From IMG/VR virus record IMGVR_UViG_3300030106_004404, positions 1-33,708 of that record: DNA of 33,708 bases; one strand, 5' to 3'. The translations under genes and the position numbers were made by a program. This DNA comes from a virus. This document shows positions 24,121 to 31,700 of the stretch, in pieces (within the stretch, counting starts at the first letter, position 1; each line of letters begins with the position of its first letter). The notes below the pieces were generated by a model. That model saw only the letters and a list, made by a program, of their open reading frames with translations. It made no database searches and was not told the origin of the DNA.

Positions 24121-24178
24121 TTTCGAAGAAGCGAGAGTGGACTCGAAAAAAAGATTAAGGGGTTCCTAGGGACCCCTT
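24121..24178. other. Two stem-loops between ssDNA-binding-like gene and primase
   Basis: The first stem pairs TTTCGA (24121-24126) with TCGAAA (24143-24148). The second is a strong near-palindrome, AAGGGG at 24157-24162 with CCCCTT at 24173-24178, with CC and GG pairing inside. On the plus strand no T-run follows, so it is not a normal terminator. On the minus strand the strong stem is followed within four bases by seven T residues (plus-strand A-run 24146-24152), which is a terminator shape in that direction. On the message it may be a processing site or a partial attenuator. Confidence 0.5.
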
Positions 24179-24194
24179 AGTCAGAAGTGGATTT

Positions 24195-25640
24195 ATGTTG
24201 GAACAAATGAATAAGACAGCGCCAGTTACCTATGAACAATGGATTGATTCCGGAAGGATCATTATTCCTTGTATGAAAGGCACTCCGATAGTCAAAGATT
24301 GGTCCAACTCTAATTTTAAAATTACCAAAGAACAATGGAAAAATAATTATTCTCACTGTGAGATAGCATTGAGATTAGATGAGGATATTGATTTAGATAT
24401 AGATAATGAGTTGGTTAAAAGATTTGTACCTCGCTATGTAAAATCTCTTAATGCAATTTCAGGAAGAAATGGAAACCCTAACAGTCACTACTGGTGGAAG
24501 GGACAAATAGAATTTACACAATTTAAATTACCTAAAGAATTAAAAGCACAATATCAGAATTTACCGCACGGCTCTATGCTATGTGAATTAAGAAATGGAA
24601 ACGACCGATATACTATCGTTCCTGAATCTAAACATAGTAAAGCCAATGAAAATGTACATTGGGAAAAATATATTAGTATCAATAAGTACATTGGAAATTT
24701 AAGAGAGGATATAGGAAAGGTTGCTTTATCGGCAGCTTTATGTTTGTTATATGCTCCTCAAGGACAAAGAGATACTTATTGTAGTGCTATTGCAGGTGTA
24801 CTTCTCAAACATACCACCTGGGACGTAGCAGATATAGATGAATTTGTTTATAACTTGGCTTACGAATCTAATGACGAAGAATATTCTAAACGAATGTCTA
24901 AAGGAACAAGTGGACAGAAAGCGACTAAAAATTTAGGAATTCCAAAATTAGCAGAAATTATTGGATGTTCCAATGCCACAGTTTCAGAAATCTTTAGTTG
25001 GGTTGGTGCTAAACATGTAGCAGGAAAAGAAATTGCTGAAGAATCTATTGGGGACATTATTGAATATGGAAGTGATAGATATATTGTTAAAGTAAATGCA
25101 ATGGTGAATGACCAATTAATAGAAAAAGAAATATTAGTGGATGGTCCTACCTTAATGAAACAACAATTATTTTACGACCAAGTCATCAGTCAAGCTTCGG
25201 TTTGGATTCCTAAAATGAAACCTTCTGATTTTGAAATTATAATGAGAAAAAAATATGAAGTGAGAACTCAATCCAAAGATTATGTAGAAGAAGCAAATAA
25301 AGATTTAATTTTTATTAAACATTTTAAAAATTACATAAGGCAAGTTAAAGCTTTTACAGATAAAAAAGAATTAGCTAATTATCATTTACCTTATTACAAT
25401 CCTAATACTACAGCATTAGAATTTAATCTTGATGCATTTGAAGATTATTTAGAAAGCAAGAAAGTTAATATAGAAAGAGTAGACTTAGTATTAAAACTCC
25501 AAAGAATTTTAAAAGCAAGAAAGAATAGAGGAAAATGGAAAGGTAAATCATGTGTGTCGTGGAGAATCGAAAATGCTGACATTGCTAAGGAAGATATGAT
25601 TGTAGAAGGAGAATTTAAAGAGGTAACTAATGAATCCTAG
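24195..25640 (+). CDS. Primase-polymerase, AEP type (481 aa)
   Basis: The N-terminal 160 residues follow the bifunctional primase/polymerase (PF09250) pattern: RIIIPCMKGTPIVKDWSN, an ALRLDEDIDLDID metal motif (D66 and D68), a SGRNGNPNSHYWWKG segment with S97-H98 (motif II), HGSMLCELRNGNDRYTIVPESKH (residues 125-147) covering motif III and the second sugar/phosphate site, and VHWEKY. The C-terminal part is helical with no helicase motif; it may bind the template or a helicase. The enzyme would make RNA or DNA primers on single-stranded DNA. The ATG at 24195 has no good ribosome site; ATG 24207 (after TTGGAA) is an alternative start. It overlaps the helicase gene by 11 bases. Confidence 0.8.
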   Translation: MLEQMNKTAPVTYEQWIDSGRIIIPCMKGTPIVKDWSNSNFKITKEQWKNNYSHCEIALRLDEDIDLDIDNELVKRFVPRYVKSLNAISGRNGNPNSHYWWKGQIEFTQFKLPKELKAQYQNLPHGSMLCELRNGNDRYTIVPESKHSKANENVHWEKYISINKYIGNLREDIGKVALSAALCLLYAPQGQRDTYCSAIAGVLLKHTTWDVADIDEFVYNLAYESNDEEYSKRMSKGTSGQKATKNLGIPKLAEIIGCSNATVSEIFSWVGAKHVAGKEIAEESIGDIIEYGSDRYIVKVNAMVNDQLIEKEILVDGPTLMKQQLFYDQVISQASVWIPKMKPSDFEIIMRKKYEVRTQSKDYVEEANKDLIFIKHFKNYIRQVKAFTDKKELANYHLPYYNPNTTALEFNLDAFEDYLESKKVNIERVDLVLKLQRILKARKNRGKWKGKSCVSWRIENADIAKEDMIVEGEFKEVTNES

Positions 25641-27225
25641 ATTTGTAGCAGGTCCTCCAGGTACAGGGAAAACTCACGAATTTATCGTGAATCTTTATAA
25701 AGATTTGCTAAAAGATTATTCCCCAGAAAATATAATAATATTATCACACACAAATGTAGCTGCTGATGAAATCCGAGACGCTATTTTAGATATTTCAGAA
25801 ATGAAAGCCAAGGGATTAAGAAAAAAATTTTTTAAATATAGAATCTGTACCATTCATTCATACTGTAAAAACAAAGTTCCTTTAAAGGAAAAATTTGATG
25901 ATGATGTGGATCATAAAAATTTAATTCAACTTAATAAACGTTTTTTTAGTACCGAAAAAAACCTAGAAAAACATGGGTTTTATAAATATGTTAAAGCAGC
26001 TAGAGGCCGAGGTTTAACTTTAGAACAGTTTTGGAAAAAATGTTATTCGTTAGATTATAAACCTTATAATAATATTTCTTTACTAAAAGAGATGTATGAA
26101 GTCTACGTGGATTATAAAAAAAGATATAACATTTGTGACTTCGAGGATATGATCGAAGACTTTAATGAGGTAGCTAAAGATCCTCTTATTGATGTTTTAA
26201 TTATTGATGAAGCACAGGATAGTAACGTTCCTCAAATGAAAGCTATCAATAAAATGGCACAGAATGTTAAGGATGGTCACTTCTATATGGTAGGAGACGC
26301 TGACCAAACTATTTTTGAATTTGCTGGTTCAAATGCTCATTACTTTCATACTTTATCTGCACAACCTTTTAAAGAACTAGAAAAAGGAAAAAGATGTAGT
26401 CGAATTGTTAATGAGAAATGTAAAGAAATTATAAAACCTTTATGGGACAAATATGGATATAGTAGGGTATGGACTCCCGCAGTCTATACTGAAAGACATG
26501 GTAAAGGAAAAATAGGAGAGGTCATCGAAGGTAATGGATATTTTTTACCTCACTTAGGTCCTTCTCCTCATATGGATATTCTTTTAGATAAAATACAAAA
26601 CACTAACGAAACCTTTTTGTTTACTTTTAGAGGTACACCGAGCGATAAAAAAATAAGAGAATTTTTTATTAATAATGCCCTTGAGTTTTCTCATATTGAA
26701 AACTCCGCATTTGTTTCTAAAAAAGAATTAAAAGCCCACTACTTCTGGCCTAAATTTTTACAGGGTCAACCGATGAGTCTTAAACAAATAAAAGAATTCT
26801 GGGAATATTTGTCTAGTGTAGTCAAAGTAAGAGGAAAAGGAGATGTAAAATATTTTGAGGATTGGATTAAGCAAGACTATACTGTTGATTATTTAATTGA
26901 AAAGAAATTTTTAAAACCCGAGTGCAAACAACACCCAGATCTAGATTTAATTAGACTTAAAGTTCATAACTTTGATTCCAGGATGATTTACATAAAAAAA
27001 TTATTAAAACAAGGAGTGGATTTTAATAATGATGTTCGTATAAAATATGGTAATATACATACTATTAAAGGATTAACTTTTGATAATGTAATAGTTGATC
27101 TTAGTATGACACGAAGAGAAGATTATTATGTACAACTAAGATTAAAATATACTGCATACAGTAGAGCTATTTATGATTATTGGACATTAAATACACAAAG
27201 CCAATTTACGTTAGGAGCAAGATGA
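25630..27225 (+). CDS. UvrD/PcrA-like superfamily 1 helicase (531 aa)
   Basis: Clear SF1A motifs are present: Walker A GPPGTGKT (8-15), LSHTNVAADEI (Ia, 38-48), CTIHSYC (73-79), IIDEAQD (191-197), VGDADQTIFEFAG (221-233), GKRCSRI (252-259, IV-like), IHTIKGLTFDNVIVD (476-490, V) and YTAYSRA (507-513, VI). It is smaller than cellular UvrD (about 720 residues). The 1B region is short and the 2B region reduced. The enzyme unwinds DNA 3' to 5' in its family. Directly after the primase and with no DnaB-like helicase in the window, it may be the phage's replicative unwinding enzyme. The start codon overlaps the primase. Confidence 0.93.
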   Translation: MNPRFVAGPPGTGKTHEFIVNLYKDLLKDYSPENIIILSHTNVAADEIRDAILDISEMKAKGLRKKFFKYRICTIHSYCKNKVPLKEKFDDDVDHKNLIQLNKRFFSTEKNLEKHGFYKYVKAARGRGLTLEQFWKKCYSLDYKPYNNISLLKEMYEVYVDYKKRYNICDFEDMIEDFNEVAKDPLIDVLIIDEAQDSNVPQMKAINKMAQNVKDGHFYMVGDADQTIFEFAGSNAHYFHTLSAQPFKELEKGKRCSRIVNEKCKEIIKPLWDKYGYSRVWTPAVYTERHGKGKIGEVIEGNGYFLPHLGPSPHMDILLDKIQNTNETFLFTFRGTPSDKKIREFFINNALEFSHIENSAFVSKKELKAHYFWPKFLQGQPMSLKQIKEFWEYLSSVVKVRGKGDVKYFEDWIKQDYTVDYLIEKKFLKPECKQHPDLDLIRLKVHNFDSRMIYIKKLLKQGVDFNNDVRIKYGNIHTIKGLTFDNVIVDLSMTRREDYYVQLRLKYTAYSRAIYDYWTLNTQSQFTLGAR

Positions 27226-27389
27226 AAAATCCCTGGTCTGAAGAAGCTAGAAAGAGAGCAAGAAAAAAATGGAGACAAAGTCCAAAAGGTAAAGCATGGG
27301 ACAAAGCTTATAATCAAAGGCCAGAAGTTAAAGCGAGGAGAAAAGAATATAATATTCAAAGAATAATTAAGGAATGTAGTGATGTCTGA
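27222..27389 (+). CDS. Small basic protein (55 aa)
   Basis: The ATG overlaps the helicase stop (ATGA) and follows TAGGAG. The protein is very rich in Lys and Arg with a tandem pattern Y-N-x-x-P-E-x-K-A-R-x-K-x-Y (PKGKAWDKAYNQRPEVKARR). Similar repeats occur as small stand-alone phage proteins and in linkers of phage HNH endonucleases, and are expected to bind nucleic acid. No catalytic residues are seen. Its place between helicase and the DUF3310 gene suggests a nucleic-acid-binding accessory. Confidence 0.65.
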   Translation: MKNPWSEEARKRARKKWRQSPKGKAWDKAYNQRPEVKARRKEYNIQRIIKECSDV

Positions 27390-27459
27390 AGAAGATTTTC
27401 ACAGATTTATAATGCAAATGGAAGAAGAAGTATGGGGAGAATATGAGCGATATATATAA
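27382..27459 (+). CDS. Possible tiny acidic peptide (25 aa)
   Basis: An ATG at 27382, eight bases before the upstream stop ends and downstream of AAGGA, opens a 25-codon frame rich in Glu and Met with one Trp. It overlaps the start of the DUF3310 gene by 17 bases. Acidic microproteins of this kind are frequent in phage early regions, but translation is uncertain here. Confidence 0.3.
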   Translation: MSEEDFHRFIMQMEEEVWGEYERYI

Positions 27460-27709
27460 AAAACAAGTGGGAGGATCTCACTATCAGTCTATGGCCATTC
27501 AGCCATCAGAATTTATTAACAGAAATAATATTCCATTTGCCGAAGGCAATGCTATAAAATATTTGTGTCGTCATAAACAGAAAAATCAAAAAGAAGATTT
27601 ACTAAAAGCAAAACATTATATTGACATGGCAATCGATAGAGACTATCCTGAAGAAGTGAAAGAGATAAAAAAAGAAAATAAAAATTCATGGGGGATAGTT
27701 AAAAAATAA
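27443..27709 (+). CDS. DUF3310 protein, T7 gp1.7-like (88 aa)
   Basis: The sequence KKQVGGSHYQSMAIQPSEFINRN (starting near residue 6), then IPFAEGNAIKYLCRHKQKNQKEDLLKAKHYIDMAI, is the DUF3310 signature (GGSHY, IQP.E.I, GN.IKY..R.K, DL.KA.HYI). The same domain is found in T7 gp1.7, a nucleotide kinase that phosphorylates dGMP and dTMP and lacks a Walker A motif. The present protein contains just that domain, so a role in nucleotide supply for replication is possible but not certain. GGGGAGA gives a good ribosome site. The stop overlaps the DNA polymerase start (TAATG). Confidence 0.88.
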   Translation: MSDIYKKQVGGSHYQSMAIQPSEFINRNNIPFAEGNAIKYLCRHKQKNQKEDLLKAKHYIDMAIDRDYPEEVKEIKKENKNSWGIVKK

Positions 27710-29664
27710 TGTGTATCCCTGAAATTTCAGAATTAGATTTAAAAGGTATAGATACAATTGCAATTGACTTAGAAACTTATGATCCCAATTTAAAAACTAA
27801 AGGGTCAGGTGCAATTAGAAAAGATGGTTTTGTTTGTGGTATAGCTGTTGCAACTTCTAAACAAAAATTATATTTTCCAATAGCTCATGCCATGACTAGC
27901 AATTTAGATCCCGATGAAACGTGGGAGCTTCTTAACAAAAAAGTCTTTAAAAACAAGGGTTTACGCAAGGTTTTTCATAATGCTATGTATGATATTTGTT
28001 GGATCCGATCAGTCCTGGGGGAAATGCCTGCAGGAGAAATAGTTGATACTATGATTGCTGCGTCCGTTATTGATGAAACCCGAATGAAATATTCTTTAGA
28101 CTCACTCAGTAAAGAATATTTAAAAGATGAAAAATATAAATATGATTTACAAGAAAGAGCTTTAAATGAATTAGGTATTAAGGATCCTATGTCTAACATG
28201 CACAAACTATCTTACGACTTAGTAAAAGATTATGCAATTCAAGACGTTAATTTAACATTAAGGTTATGGAATATATTCGAAAAAAAATTAGATGAAATTA
28301 TATATCCTCCGAAGCAAAAAAGTCTACGAAAAATTTTTACTTTAGAAACAAAATTATTTCCTTGTCTAGTTGACATGAAATTCAAAGGAGTTAGAATAGA
28401 TGTCCAAAAAGCTGAGCGGTTTGGAAAAAAACTAGAGAAACGTAGAGATAATTTAATTAACATTATAAAAAAGAGAACCGGTGTAGATATACAAATATGG
28501 GCTGCATCTTCTATTAAAAAATTATTAGATCAACAAGAGATTAAAGATTATAAAAAGACTCCTAAGTCTGGAATGCCACAACTTCCTAAAGAATATTTAA
28601 AGACTCATTCTAATAGATTCTTACGGATGATTGTTAAAGCAAGAGAATGTGATAAAGCAAAGAGTGCATTTGTGGAAGGCCTCTTAAGTTTTGTGCATAA
28701 AGGTAGAATTCATGCAGATATAAATCAAATTAGATCTGATCAAGGTGGGACGGTGACTGGAAGATTTTCTATGTCTAATCCTAATCTTCAACAGATCCCA
28801 GCACGGGGATACTATGGTAAAAAGATGAGAGAATTATTTATTCCTGAAGAAGGATGTACCTGGGGGAGCTTTGACTACTCGCAACAGGAACCACGGATCG
28901 TGGTACACTATGCATTGAAATTAGAACTGCCGGGCACTCAAGATTTACAAAAAGAATTTGATAGTGATGATGCAGACTTTCACCAAATAGTAGCAGACAT
29001 GGCCCACATACCACGGACCACGGCCAAGACCATTAACCTGGGACTGTTTTATGGAATGGGAAAAATGAAATTACAAAAAGAATTAAATTTATCTAAGGAT
29101 AAAGCTAATGAATTATTTAAAAATTATCACAGTAAAGTTCCTTTTGTTAAACAATTGTCTCAAGATTTAATTGAGTTTGCTGAGAAGCATAAACTTTTAT
29201 TTACACTTGAAGATAGATTTTGTAGATTTAATAAATGGGAAACAAGAGATAGAGAATGGAATCCTGAGATAAATAGATATGAACCAGTTCCTATTCTTAC
29301 CTTAGAAGAAGCTCACACGGCATATAAAGCAGAATTATTAGAAAAAGTGGGAGATGATAAATTGGATCCTGACTATATGGATAACTTTAAATATCATTAC
29401 AAACCTGCATTCACCTACAAAGCTTTAAATAGATTGGTTCAAGGATCAGCAGCAGACATGACTAAAAAAGCTATGGTGTTGTTATACGAAAAAGGTATAC
29501 TGCCCCACATACAAATTCATGATGAATTGTGTGTGTCAGTCAAAGATAAAGAACAAGCTGGTACAATACAAAAAATTATGGAGACCGCTATTTCTCTTCT
29601 TATTAAGAATAAAGTTTCTTATAAGAAAGGAATAAGTTGGGGAAACATTAAGGAGGAAAAATGA
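27709..29664 (+). CDS. DNA polymerase, family A, with 3'-5' exonuclease (651 aa)
   Basis: The exonuclease domain is intact: DLE at D20 and E22, NAMYD with D95, and the Exo III motif Y175-x3-D179. The polymerase domain has TVTGRFSMSNPNLQQIP (348-364), motif A SFDYSQQEPR with D389, the O helix RTTAKTINLGLFYGMGK (436-452) with R436, K440 and Y448, and motif C IQIHDELCVS with H604, D605 and E606. There is no 5'-3' nuclease domain. The residue equivalent to E. coli Pol I F762 is L444, a Leu variant seen often in marine viruses. The start uses a TAATG overlap and there is a good AAGGAGG site for the next gene at its end. This is the replicative polymerase. Confidence 0.96.
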   Translation: MCIPEISELDLKGIDTIAIDLETYDPNLKTKGSGAIRKDGFVCGIAVATSKQKLYFPIAHAMTSNLDPDETWELLNKKVFKNKGLRKVFHNAMYDICWIRSVLGEMPAGEIVDTMIAASVIDETRMKYSLDSLSKEYLKDEKYKYDLQERALNELGIKDPMSNMHKLSYDLVKDYAIQDVNLTLRLWNIFEKKLDEIIYPPKQKSLRKIFTLETKLFPCLVDMKFKGVRIDVQKAERFGKKLEKRRDNLINIIKKRTGVDIQIWAASSIKKLLDQQEIKDYKKTPKSGMPQLPKEYLKTHSNRFLRMIVKARECDKAKSAFVEGLLSFVHKGRIHADINQIRSDQGGTVTGRFSMSNPNLQQIPARGYYGKKMRELFIPEEGCTWGSFDYSQQEPRIVVHYALKLELPGTQDLQKEFDSDDADFHQIVADMAHIPRTTAKTINLGLFYGMGKMKLQKELNLSKDKANELFKNYHSKVPFVKQLSQDLIEFAEKHKLLFTLEDRFCRFNKWETRDREWNPEINRYEPVPILTLEEAHTAYKAELLEKVGDDKLDPDYMDNFKYHYKPAFTYKALNRLVQGSAADMTKKAMVLLYEKGILPHIQIHDELCVSVKDKEQAGTIQKIMETAISLLIKNKVSYKKGISWGNIKEEK

Positions 29665-29774
29665 AGGAACAATTAAAAAACCTTAAAATGAAGTGGGACG
29701 TATGGTCCCTACATTATAGGGAATATCTTGTTGGTTTTATTATTGGTGTAGTTGTTGGCGCAATTATATTTTAA
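29661..29774 (+). CDS. Small single-pass membrane protein (37 aa)
   Basis: The ATG overlaps the polymerase stop (ATGA) and is preceded by AAGGAGG, an excellent site. A basic, Trp-containing N-terminal helix (residues 1-21) is followed by a membrane segment (LVGFIIGVVVGAIIF) with two Gly-xxx-Gly spacings that favour helix packing. No known family. It probably places its N-terminus in the cytoplasm. Confidence 0.65.
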   Translation: MKEQLKNLKMKWDVWSLHYREYLVGFIIGVVVGAIIF

Positions 29775-29783
29775 TGAATCATT

Positions 29784-30434
29784 ATGGCTTATCTAAATGC
29801 AAATATACCTGTGACGTATGCACAGATCAGGAGAGAATATCTCTATGACCTTAAGGAACATTTTGGAGAAGCTGAAGACTGTATTATTTTTGGGTTGGCG
29901 TCTATTACAGGACGTCCAATCCTCTTTCATGCTATTATGGAGAACGGTGCTGTGTTCTATCGTCTCCCTATTTCGGCCTTCATTCAAAGAGGATTTGATA
30001 TCAAAGAAGTACCTAGGGTGCGACTTGACGAGCTGGAGCTTTGGAATTGTTTTAGTTATTATCCTGCTGTTACTTCTTACGACATCTTAGACGGCCAAGC
30101 CGGTAAATACTTCGGAAAAGATAAGAAATTACATCCCGGAGCTTATCTTTTTACAGTTGACTGGGCGCATCCAGAGAGTAATATAGTAGATACTGATCAT
30201 TCAGAAATACCGCACGAACATAAGTGCGCACACATTCTCGCTCTAGAGAATGGAAATTATGCGGCACAGCCCAACAATCGTATCCTTTGGGATATACCTT
30301 CATTCACAGTTAAGAATGAAACACCCGATTGGAAAGTGCAAACAAGTGAGTGGAATGTAGAAGACACTCGTAAGTGGAAGACTGAAGACACTGATAAATT
30401 CTTTTACGAAATTGAGGAGAAAAAAGATGATTAA
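29784..30434 (+). CDS. Conserved phage protein of unknown function (216 aa)
   Basis: This protein belongs to a type I recognise from marine phages: MAYLNANIPVTYAQIRREYLYDL at the start, then EDCIIFGLASITGRPILFHAIMENGAVFYRLPISAF, RLDELELWNCFSYYP, YLFTVDWAHPESNIVDTDHSEIPHEHKCAHILALENGNYAAQPNNRILW and a C-terminal tail with repeated WKVQTSEWNVEDTRKW segments. His, Asp and Cys are clustered at about residues 125-155 (WAHPES, DTDHSEIPHEHKCAH), which could bind metal. There is no membrane segment or signal peptide, and the function is unknown. No ribosome site is evident; translation may follow the upstream gene, nine bases away. Confidence 0.8.
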   Translation: MAYLNANIPVTYAQIRREYLYDLKEHFGEAEDCIIFGLASITGRPILFHAIMENGAVFYRLPISAFIQRGFDIKEVPRVRLDELELWNCFSYYPAVTSYDILDGQAGKYFGKDKKLHPGAYLFTVDWAHPESNIVDTDHSEIPHEHKCAHILALENGNYAAQPNNRILWDIPSFTVKNETPDWKVQTSEWNVEDTRKWKTEDTDKFFYEIEEKKDD

Positions 30435-30492
30435 AAAATTATGGGATAAATTTGTTAGTTGGCTTTTTAGTTGGCACAAAAAAAATGGGTAA
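30427..30492 (+). CDS. Amphipathic cationic microprotein (21 aa)
   Basis: A strong ribosome site GAGGAG (30414-30419) stands seven bases before ATG 30427, which overlaps the previous stop. The peptide is Lys-rich with Trp at regular spacing (KKLWDKFVSWLFSWHKK), and on a helical wheel gives one hydrophobic and one basic face. It overlaps the start of the metallothionein-like gene by eight bases. The strong site argues for real translation. Membrane association is likely from composition; function is unknown. Confidence 0.55.
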   Translation: MIKKLWDKFVSWLFSWHKKNG

Positions 30493-30658
30493 GTGCAAAA
30501 AATGTCATTGTAATTGTCACTGCGACGGAGACCTTCATAGTCACCATTACGATGGAGATGTATGCACTTGTGAAAATTGTGAATGCAAAAGAACTTATGA
30601 CAAAGAAAAAGATCAGGCAAATGACATGTCTTATGAAAACGAAGTAAAGTATGATTGA
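30485..30658 (+). CDS. Metallothionein-like Cys/His-rich protein (57 aa)
   Basis: The correct start is the ATG at 30485; a longer frame to 30452 would begin with TTG inside the upstream gene. Within residues 4-34 there are nine Cys (4, 7, 9, 11, 13, 27, 29, 32 and 34) and five His. The second group reads CTCENCEC, the C-x-C-x-x-C-x-C arrangement of bacterial metallothioneins such as cyanobacterial SmtA (CACEPCLC). The first group, CHCNCHC, and HSHH in between add more thiolate and imidazole ligands. The tail (35-57) is charged. It should bind zinc or similar soft metals. The role in infection, perhaps metal storage or transfer to zinc proteins, is unknown. Confidence 0.75.
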   Translation: MGKCKKCHCNCHCDGDLHSHHYDGDVCTCENCECKRTYDKEKDQANDMSYENEVKYD

Positions 30659-30908
30659 AAAATTAATGACAATGTTGGTAGGAATCTTACTAGCCCTAGC
30701 TGGCTGGAGTTTGTCTAGAACATTTGAACTATCTACTATTCAAGCAGTCCATGAAGATAAAGTACAGAAACTTGAAAGACATGTAGAAAAATTACAAGAT
30801 AAAATGGATCAGATGATGGATTCAGATGAAGAAATTATGGAGCAACATAAAAAATTATTTGAAGCTCTAGAATCAAATCAACCCTCAACAGGATATAACT
30901 ATAACTAA
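30651..30908 (+). CDS. Membrane-anchored coiled-coil protein (85 aa)
   Basis: Residues 5-21 (LMTMLVGILLALAGWSL) form one membrane helix, and residues 30-75 form a heptad-patterned coiled coil (VQKLERHVEKLQDKMDQMMD). The end is polar (QPSTGYNYN). The topology resembles inner-membrane spanins or anchors, but it lies far from the lysis cassette. It overlaps the metallothionein-like gene by eight bases and shares TAATG with the next gene, which has the same topology. Unknown function. Confidence 0.7.
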   Translation: MIEKLMTMLVGILLALAGWSLSRTFELSTIQAVHEDKVQKLERHVEKLQDKMDQMMDSDEEIMEQHKKLFEALESNQPSTGYNYN

Positions 30909-31321
30909 TGGCACTTAAAATTTCAGAAGAAGCAGCAGTACAAATGCCTATGAAGACGGTAGCCAGCCTTATCACGCTGGTCGCAATCGGAACCTGGGCT
31001 TTTTTTGGTATTCAAGAAAAATTAAATTCAAACTCAACAAAATTAGAACTAATGGAGAAGGATCTTGTAGAAAATACAGCATTTAGAATAGGCTGGCCTC
31101 GTGGAACTTTAGGAAGTTTGCCCGCAGACAGTGAACAATTTATGCTTATTGAAGAATTGTATAAGCAAGTAGAAAAATTACAGATACAACAAGAGTCTGG
31201 TATGCATAATAAAGTTAATATAGAATTCTTAACAAAACAATTAGAGAAAGCTCTAGAAGATATTGAAGAGCTTAAGGACTCTAACAGAGAAATACATTAT
31301 AAAAATGGGAGTAGTAATTAA
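30908..31321 (+). CDS. Membrane-anchored coiled-coil protein (137 aa)
   Basis: A short cytoplasmic N-terminus is followed by one membrane helix (about 17-35, TVASLITLVAIGTWAFFGI). A linker contains FRIGWPRGTLGSLPADSEQFM (about 58-78), a phrase I have seen conserved in marine-phage proteins, and two coiled-coil stretches (81-94 and 104-126) follow. It begins on the stop of its smaller look-alike, so the two may form a hetero-oligomer in the membrane. Function unknown. Confidence 0.7.
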   Translation: MALKISEEAAVQMPMKTVASLITLVAIGTWAFFGIQEKLNSNSTKLELMEKDLVENTAFRIGWPRGTLGSLPADSEQFMLIEELYKQVEKLQIQQESGMHNKVNIEFLTKQLEKALEDIEELKDSNREIHYKNGSSN

Positions 31322-31570
31322 ATGACAGAATTAGTAGTAGCATTGTTGATGATAGTCAACGGAGAAATTAAGGAACACAGAATTCAAATTGATCCTAGAA
31401 CAGGTAAGCCTTCAATGGCAATGTGTTTGAAGGGTAAAAGACATGCTACAAGAAATGATAAAAAATATAACGAAAGTAGTAATATCCAGCATCAATGTAT
31501 AAAAGCTATGGCTGAAACTGAGTTAAATATTGATGGATCTAAGTCCATTAAAAAATTAATTCTTGAATAA
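31322..31570 (+). CDS. Small protein with hydrophobic N-terminus and two Cys (82 aa)
   Basis: The N-terminus (LVVALLMIVNG) is hydrophobic, followed by a positively charged region with Cys at 35 (SMAMCLKGKR) and 59 (QHQCIKAMAE). The layout, short hydrophobic N-terminus, an N-G or D-G turn, then two Cys, is shared by the proteins at 32316-32534 and 32829-33047. It may be exported or membrane-attached with a disulfide; there is no clear signal-peptidase site. It starts directly after the upstream stop. Confidence 0.65.
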   Translation: MTELVVALLMIVNGEIKEHRIQIDPRTGKPSMAMCLKGKRHATRNDKKYNESSNIQHQCIKAMAETELNIDGSKSIKKLILE

Positions 31571-31700
31571 GAAAAAGAACCCAATAGCAAAGATTCTAAG
31601 AGATAGACGTTATCGCCAGCTTGTGATAAAGAATAAGAAAAAATATAATAGGAAAAAAAGATGGCAGGATACGGCGACGGAACCTTCGGAAGCAAATTAA
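31563..31700 (+). CDS. Small basic protein, TTG start (45 aa)
   Basis: A frame opening with TTG at 31563 encodes NKKKNPIAKILRDRRYRQLV, then KNKKKYNRKKRW and a short acidic tail. Small basic proteins with the pattern K-N-P-x-A-K...R...K-Y-N-R-K-K are frequent in marine phages, which is the main support. There is no good ribosome site, the start is TTG, and it overlaps the next gene by 40 bases, so the start and end are uncertain. Confidence 0.45.
   Translation: MNKKKNPIAKILRDRRYRQLVIKNKKKYNRKKRWQDTATEPSEAN

Noticed and set aside
30452-30484. TTG extension of the metallothionein-like frame
   Set aside because: It lies inside the 21-residue peptide frame and has no start signal; ATG 30485 begins the Cys-rich sequence.
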